Under the pieces are notes generated by a model. The model made no database searches and was not told where the DNA came from. It saw only the letters and a program-made list of their open reading frames with translations. Positions 42,030 through 44,795 of a stretch of 44,795 nucleotides of DNA are shown piece by piece (positions within the stretch are counted from its first letter, which is position 1; every line of letters starts with the position of its first letter). Both the position numbers and the translations under genes were made by a program. This DNA comes from Peptoniphilaceae bacterium AM52-5BH (GTDB lineage Bacteria > Bacillota > Clostridia > Tissierellales > Peptoniphilaceae): the NCBI GenBank assembly GCA_027669155.1, contig JAQEDR010000022.1:1-44795 (forward strand), given 5' to 3'.

Positions 42030-43472
42030 TTACTTTCTTTTAGCTTCTAGTATTAGGTTTTGTTTTAGGTTCCACAAGTTTTGGGATAGGTCGACATAAT
42101 AGTTATGAGGTTGGTCGAATCTCTTAACTTCTTCCCAGATGCTTTCCACTTCTCCTTTAGAATAAGAAGCAATCTCTTCAAGGCTTGGGCTTTCGTATAC
42201 TAAATTACCCTTATCGAAGATTTGAACTTGCATCTTGCGAGCTTTATAGTTTTCCATTCTTTTCATCTTCCATGTAAAGAGTGGATCAAATATTACCATT
42301 GGCTTGGAATCGTCGATTTTCTCACCAGCTAGGGCGATGTAGTCAGCCTCTGCCTTGCCGGTTTCCTTATCATAGAGTCTGTAGACTTTCTTCTCGCCAG
42401 GAGTTGTGATTTTTTCTACATTTTCTGAGACCTTTATCTTTGCTTCGATTTTTCCATCTGTCTCTATTGCAACAAGCTTATAGACGCCTCCAAAGACTGG
42501 GTCTGACTTGGCTGTGATTAATCTTTCTCCTATACCGAATGAGTCGATTTTTGCTCCTTGGGAGAGGAGGGATTCGATTTTGAATTCGTCTAGGGAGTTA
42601 CTAGCCACGATTTTGGCATCGGTGAAGCCATTTTCATCTAGGATTTTTCTTACTTCCTTGGATAGGTAGGCTAAGTCTCCTGAGTCGATTCTAACTCCTC
42701 CACTAAGTCCCTTAGGTACTAATTCTTCCTCGAAGACTCTCATGGCATTAGGAAGTCCTGATCTTAGGGTATCGTAGGTATCTATTAAGAGGATACAATT
42801 GTCAGGATAGGACTTAGCGTAAGTCTTAAAAGCCTCGTACTCGCTAGGAAAAGCTTGAATCCAAGAGTGAGCCATGGTACCACTTGCCTTAAACTTATAT
42901 TTTTGGGCAGAGTAGGTGTTACTTGTAATAGGAGCTCCCCCTATATAGGCAGCCCTCGCCCCGTTAATGGAAGCGTCTGCTCCTTGGGCACGTCTTGCTC
43001 CAAACTCCATAACGAGCCTATCTCCAGCAGCTCTTACAATCCTGTTAGTCTTAGTCGCAACAAGAGAGTTAAAGTTCATGGATAAGAGTAGGTAGGTTTC
43101 TATAATAGAGCACTCTATAATAGGGGCCTTGACTGTAACGATTGGTTCGTTAGGAAACATTACAGAACCTTCAGGAAAGGCCCAAATATCTCCAGTGAAT
43201 TTGAAATCTCTCAAGTAATCGAGAAAGCCTTCAGAAAAGTCGGCGTTTTCCCTAAAATATTCTATATCTTCTTCGCTAAAACTTAAATTCTTAACGTATT
43301 CTATTATGTCATTAAGGCCAGCGAAGATTGAAAATCCTGCCTCATCTGGATTTCTTCTATAGTAGGCATCAAAGACTGCAACTGTGTCTTTCATACCATT
43401 GTTAAAGTAAGCATTTGCCATAGTAAATTCATAAAAATCACTAAGCATGGTTAAATTTCTATCTTCTTTCAT
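42030..43472 (-). CDS. pncB: Nicotinate phosphoribosyltransferase
   Basis: A 480-residue NAPRTase (nicotinate + PRPP + ATP to nicotinate mononucleotide), first step of the Preiss-Handler NAD salvage route. Visible family features: YEFTMANAYFNNGM (N-terminus, dimer active-site loop), EFGARRAQG (about 160-168, nicotinate/PRPP binding), GTMAHSWIQ (about 200-208) with the conserved His, and VRIDSGDLAYLSKEVR (about 265-280). CGAGGAG precedes the ATG at 43472. A -10 TATAAT is on the minus strand at 43508-43503 with no clear -35. Confidence 0.95.
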   Translation of the reverse strand: MKEDRNLTMLSDFYEFTMANAYFNNGMKDTVAVFDAYYRRNPDEAGFSIFAGLNDIIEYVKNLSFSEEDIEYFRENADFSEGFLDYLRDFKFTGDIWAFPEGSVMFPNEPIVTVKAPIIECSIIETYLLLSMNFNSLVATKTNRIVRAAGDRLVMEFGARRAQGADASINGARAAYIGGAPITSNTYSAQKYKFKASGTMAHSWIQAFPSEYEAFKTYAKSYPDNCILLIDTYDTLRSGLPNAMRVFEEELVPKGLSGGVRIDSGDLAYLSKEVRKILDENGFTDAKIVASNSLDEFKIESLLSQGAKIDSFGIGERLITAKSDPVFGGVYKLVAIETDGKIEAKIKVSENVEKITTPGEKKVYRLYDKETGKAEADYIALAGEKIDDSKPMVIFDPLFTWKMKRMENYKARKMQVQIFDKGNLVYESPSLEEIASYSKGEVESIWEEVKRFDQPHNYYVDLSQNLWNLKQNLILEAKRK

Positions 43473-43590
43473 AATCTCCTCGTTTTCTTTTCGCTTCTTA
43501 ATATTATACCCTATTAGTGTGAAGATTAGATATTTTTTAACAAAAAGGGTAAAAGACTAGTAAAGACTTAGATAAGAATAAGGAGAATGT

Positions 43591-44241
43591 ATGTATATAT
43601 TTGATATAGATGGTACCTTGTTAAACACTATAGACTCAATTAGTTTTCATATAAATAAAACCTTGGAGGAATTTGGCCTAGGTCAAATCGATAAGGAAAG
43701 GGTGAGGGCCTTTGTGGGAAATGGTCCTGTAGTTTTGGTAAATAAGACCTTGGACTTTGTGGGAGCAAGTCGTGAGGAAAGCTTTAGGAAAAAATTCCTA
43801 GATACTTACAACAAATCCTACGATGACGATCCAACTTATCTACTAAAGGCCTATGGAGGAATAAAGGAAAGCATAGATATCTTAAAGAAAAGAGGAGAGA
43901 TAATAGCTTGCTTTTCTAACAAGCCAGATTCTACATGCAAGAAGGTTATAGGCCATGTTTTCGGTAAAGATTATTTTGACTTTATCCTAGGCTATAAGGA
44001 AAGCTACGAGAGAAAGCCATCTCCTGAAGGCATAATGATAATCAAGGAGAGATTCGGGGTGGATTTTTCTGATATTTTATACTTTGGAGATAGCGAAGTA
44101 GACATGAAATGTGGTAAAAATTCTGGTATTTTCACAGTAGGATGCTCCTGGGGCTTTAGGTCAAGGGAGGTTTTAGAGAAAGAAAGTCCAAATCTTATAA
44201 TAGATGATCCAAAAGAGATTAAAGACATAAGGAGGATATGA
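43591..44241 (+). CDS. HAD family hydrolase (Gph-like)
   Basis: A 216-residue HAD phosphatase. Motif I is DIDGT (nucleophile Asp5, acid/base Asp7), motif II Ser/Thr in CFSNKP (about 110), motif III Lys in YERKPSPEG (about 147), and motif IV DSEVD (about 167-171). The helical C1 cap between motifs I and II fits phosphoglycolate phosphatase or PgmB-like enzymes; the exact substrate cannot be told. AAGGAGAA precedes the ATG. Its end overlaps the EIIB gene. Confidence 0.85.
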   Translation: MYIFDIDGTLLNTIDSISFHINKTLEEFGLGQIDKERVRAFVGNGPVVLVNKTLDFVGASREESFRKKFLDTYNKSYDDDPTYLLKAYGGIKESIDILKKRGEIIACFSNKPDSTCKKVIGHVFGKDYFDFILGYKESYERKPSPEGIMIIKERFGVDFSDILYFGDSEVDMKCGKNSGIFTVGCSWGFRSREVLEKESPNLIIDDPKEIKDIRRI

Positions 44242-44717
44242 TGGGAGAAGTTAAACTTTGTAGGATTGACTCGAGATTATCTCACGGCAAGGTAGTCGAG
44301 ATTTGGTCCAAAGAATTAAAAACTGAGACAGTTATAATTGCCAATGACGAAGTAAGTGGGGACGATTTTAGAAAAAAGGTCATGGACCTTACTATTCCTG
44401 ATGATATAGCAGCCTACTACTTAAAGCCATCTGAAGTAGGGGACTTTCTTAAAGACTATGATAAAGATGTATTATTGATAGTGGCGAGTGCCCAGGATTT
44501 AGAGACTATTAGCAAGCAAGATATAGAGATTCCTGAAGTAAATATCGGAATAATCCATATGACTATAGGCAAGAAATCCCTAACCGAAGAAGTAGCAGTA
44601 GATGAAGATGACCTCAGGATATTTAGGGAATTTATAGAAAATGGGTCCGACGTCTATGTTAGACTAAGCCCGTATTCCCAAAGGATGGAGCTTAAGAATT
44701 TATTTGATAAAAATTAA
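44241..44717 (+). CDS. PTS EIIB component, mannose/fructose/sorbose family
   Basis: A 158-residue cytoplasmic phosphotransfer protein of the mannose-family PTS. The phosphorylated His is His15 in the motif RIDSRLSHGKV, and the alpha/beta EIIB fold runs to the end. Two ATGs are adjacent (44238 and 44241). GGAGG at 44231-44235 gives better spacing to 44241. The stop of the HAD gene overlaps here. EIIA, EIIC and EIID, which normally accompany it, are not in the window; an IS-like end begins 29 bases after the stop, so the rest of the PTS may be displaced or missing. Confidence 0.9.
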   Translation: MGEVKLCRIDSRLSHGKVVEIWSKELKTETVIIANDEVSGDDFRKKVMDLTIPDDIAAYYLKPSEVGDFLKDYDKDVLLIVASAQDLETISKQDIEIPEVNIGIIHMTIGKKSLTEEVAVDEDDLRIFREFIENGSDVYVRLSPYSQRMELKNLFDKN

Positions 44718-44745
44718 GAATAAAAAAACGAAAACACCTAGCTGA

Positions 44746-44795
44746 TGTGTACCCATAAAACTGGACACAATATTTAATTAATTAGTTGTAGTGGA
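44746..44795. mobile_element. Probable IS3-family terminal sequence at the window edge
   Basis: TGTGTACCCATAAAACTGG followed by ACACA (44746-44769) resembles the terminal inverted repeats of IS3/IS150-group elements, which begin with TG and carry a CCCA...TGGACA core. The element would extend to the right beyond the window. No transposase codons and no second end are visible, so the target duplication cannot be checked. Confidence 0.6.

Overview
The window is from a low-GC Gram-positive anaerobe. Strong Shine-Dalgarno sites, sigma-A promoters, lipoprotein signal peptides and a ctsR-mcsA-mcsB-clpC operon all point to Firmicutes in the broad sense. Gene content and protein style suggest the Tissierellia/Peptoniphilaceae, for example Anaerococcus; this placement is from memory, not from a search. 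I see no tRNA, rRNA, CRISPR array or prophage. The only mobile-element signal is an IS3-like terminus at the right edge.

Layout, left: 1-405 has no recognisable gene but holds an inverted repeat and terminators. On the minus strand follow a DUF2207 membrane protein and LemA. On the plus strand come KtrB-KtrA potassium uptake, a candidate small RNA (about 4933-5044), a YugP-like zinc metallopeptidase, and the CtsR-regulated stress operon ctsR-mcsA-mcsB-clpC. The McsB there has lost most arginine-kinase signature residues.

Layout, middle: a maltodextrin-type ABC importer (10.7-18.4 kb) has two paralogous binding proteins in separately controlled units, a small membrane protein, a MalF with a long cytoplasmic coiled-coil extension, MalG and MalK. 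Next come ogt (minus strand), a stand-alone glutamate-cysteine ligase coupled to radA, a small FMN-binding lipoprotein with an SGAT flavinylation motif, a D-Ala-D-Ala carboxypeptidase gene split by a 1-nt frameshift, and pepC. A 237-bp nested inverted-repeat element separates pepC from manA.

Layout, right (24.9-42.0 kb): a glycan-foraging locus holds manA, a second MsmK-type ATPase, a YesL/DUF624 protein, LplB/LplC-type permeases and two tandem DUF3502 binding proteins resembling the pneumococcal N-glycan importer NgtS-P1-P2. These are followed by cytoplasmic GH84 hexosaminidase, GH38 and GH125 alpha-mannosidases, a reverse-oriented RpiR regulator, a ROK sugar kinase overlapping a GH1 (phospho-)beta-glycosidase, and a fructokinase. 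Together they can be read as import of released N-glycans, trimming of terminal GlcNAc and alpha-mannose inside the cell, disposal of the Man-beta-1,4-GlcNAc core, and entry of mannose-6-phosphate into glycolysis through ManA. The last genes are pncB (minus strand), a Gph-like HAD phosphatase and an orphan mannose-family PTS EIIB next to the IS-like end.

Most genes are in tight operons with 1-8 bp overlaps. Regulatory sites proposed here (CtsR box, palindromic operators, a cre-like site, promoters) were found by eye and have not been scored.
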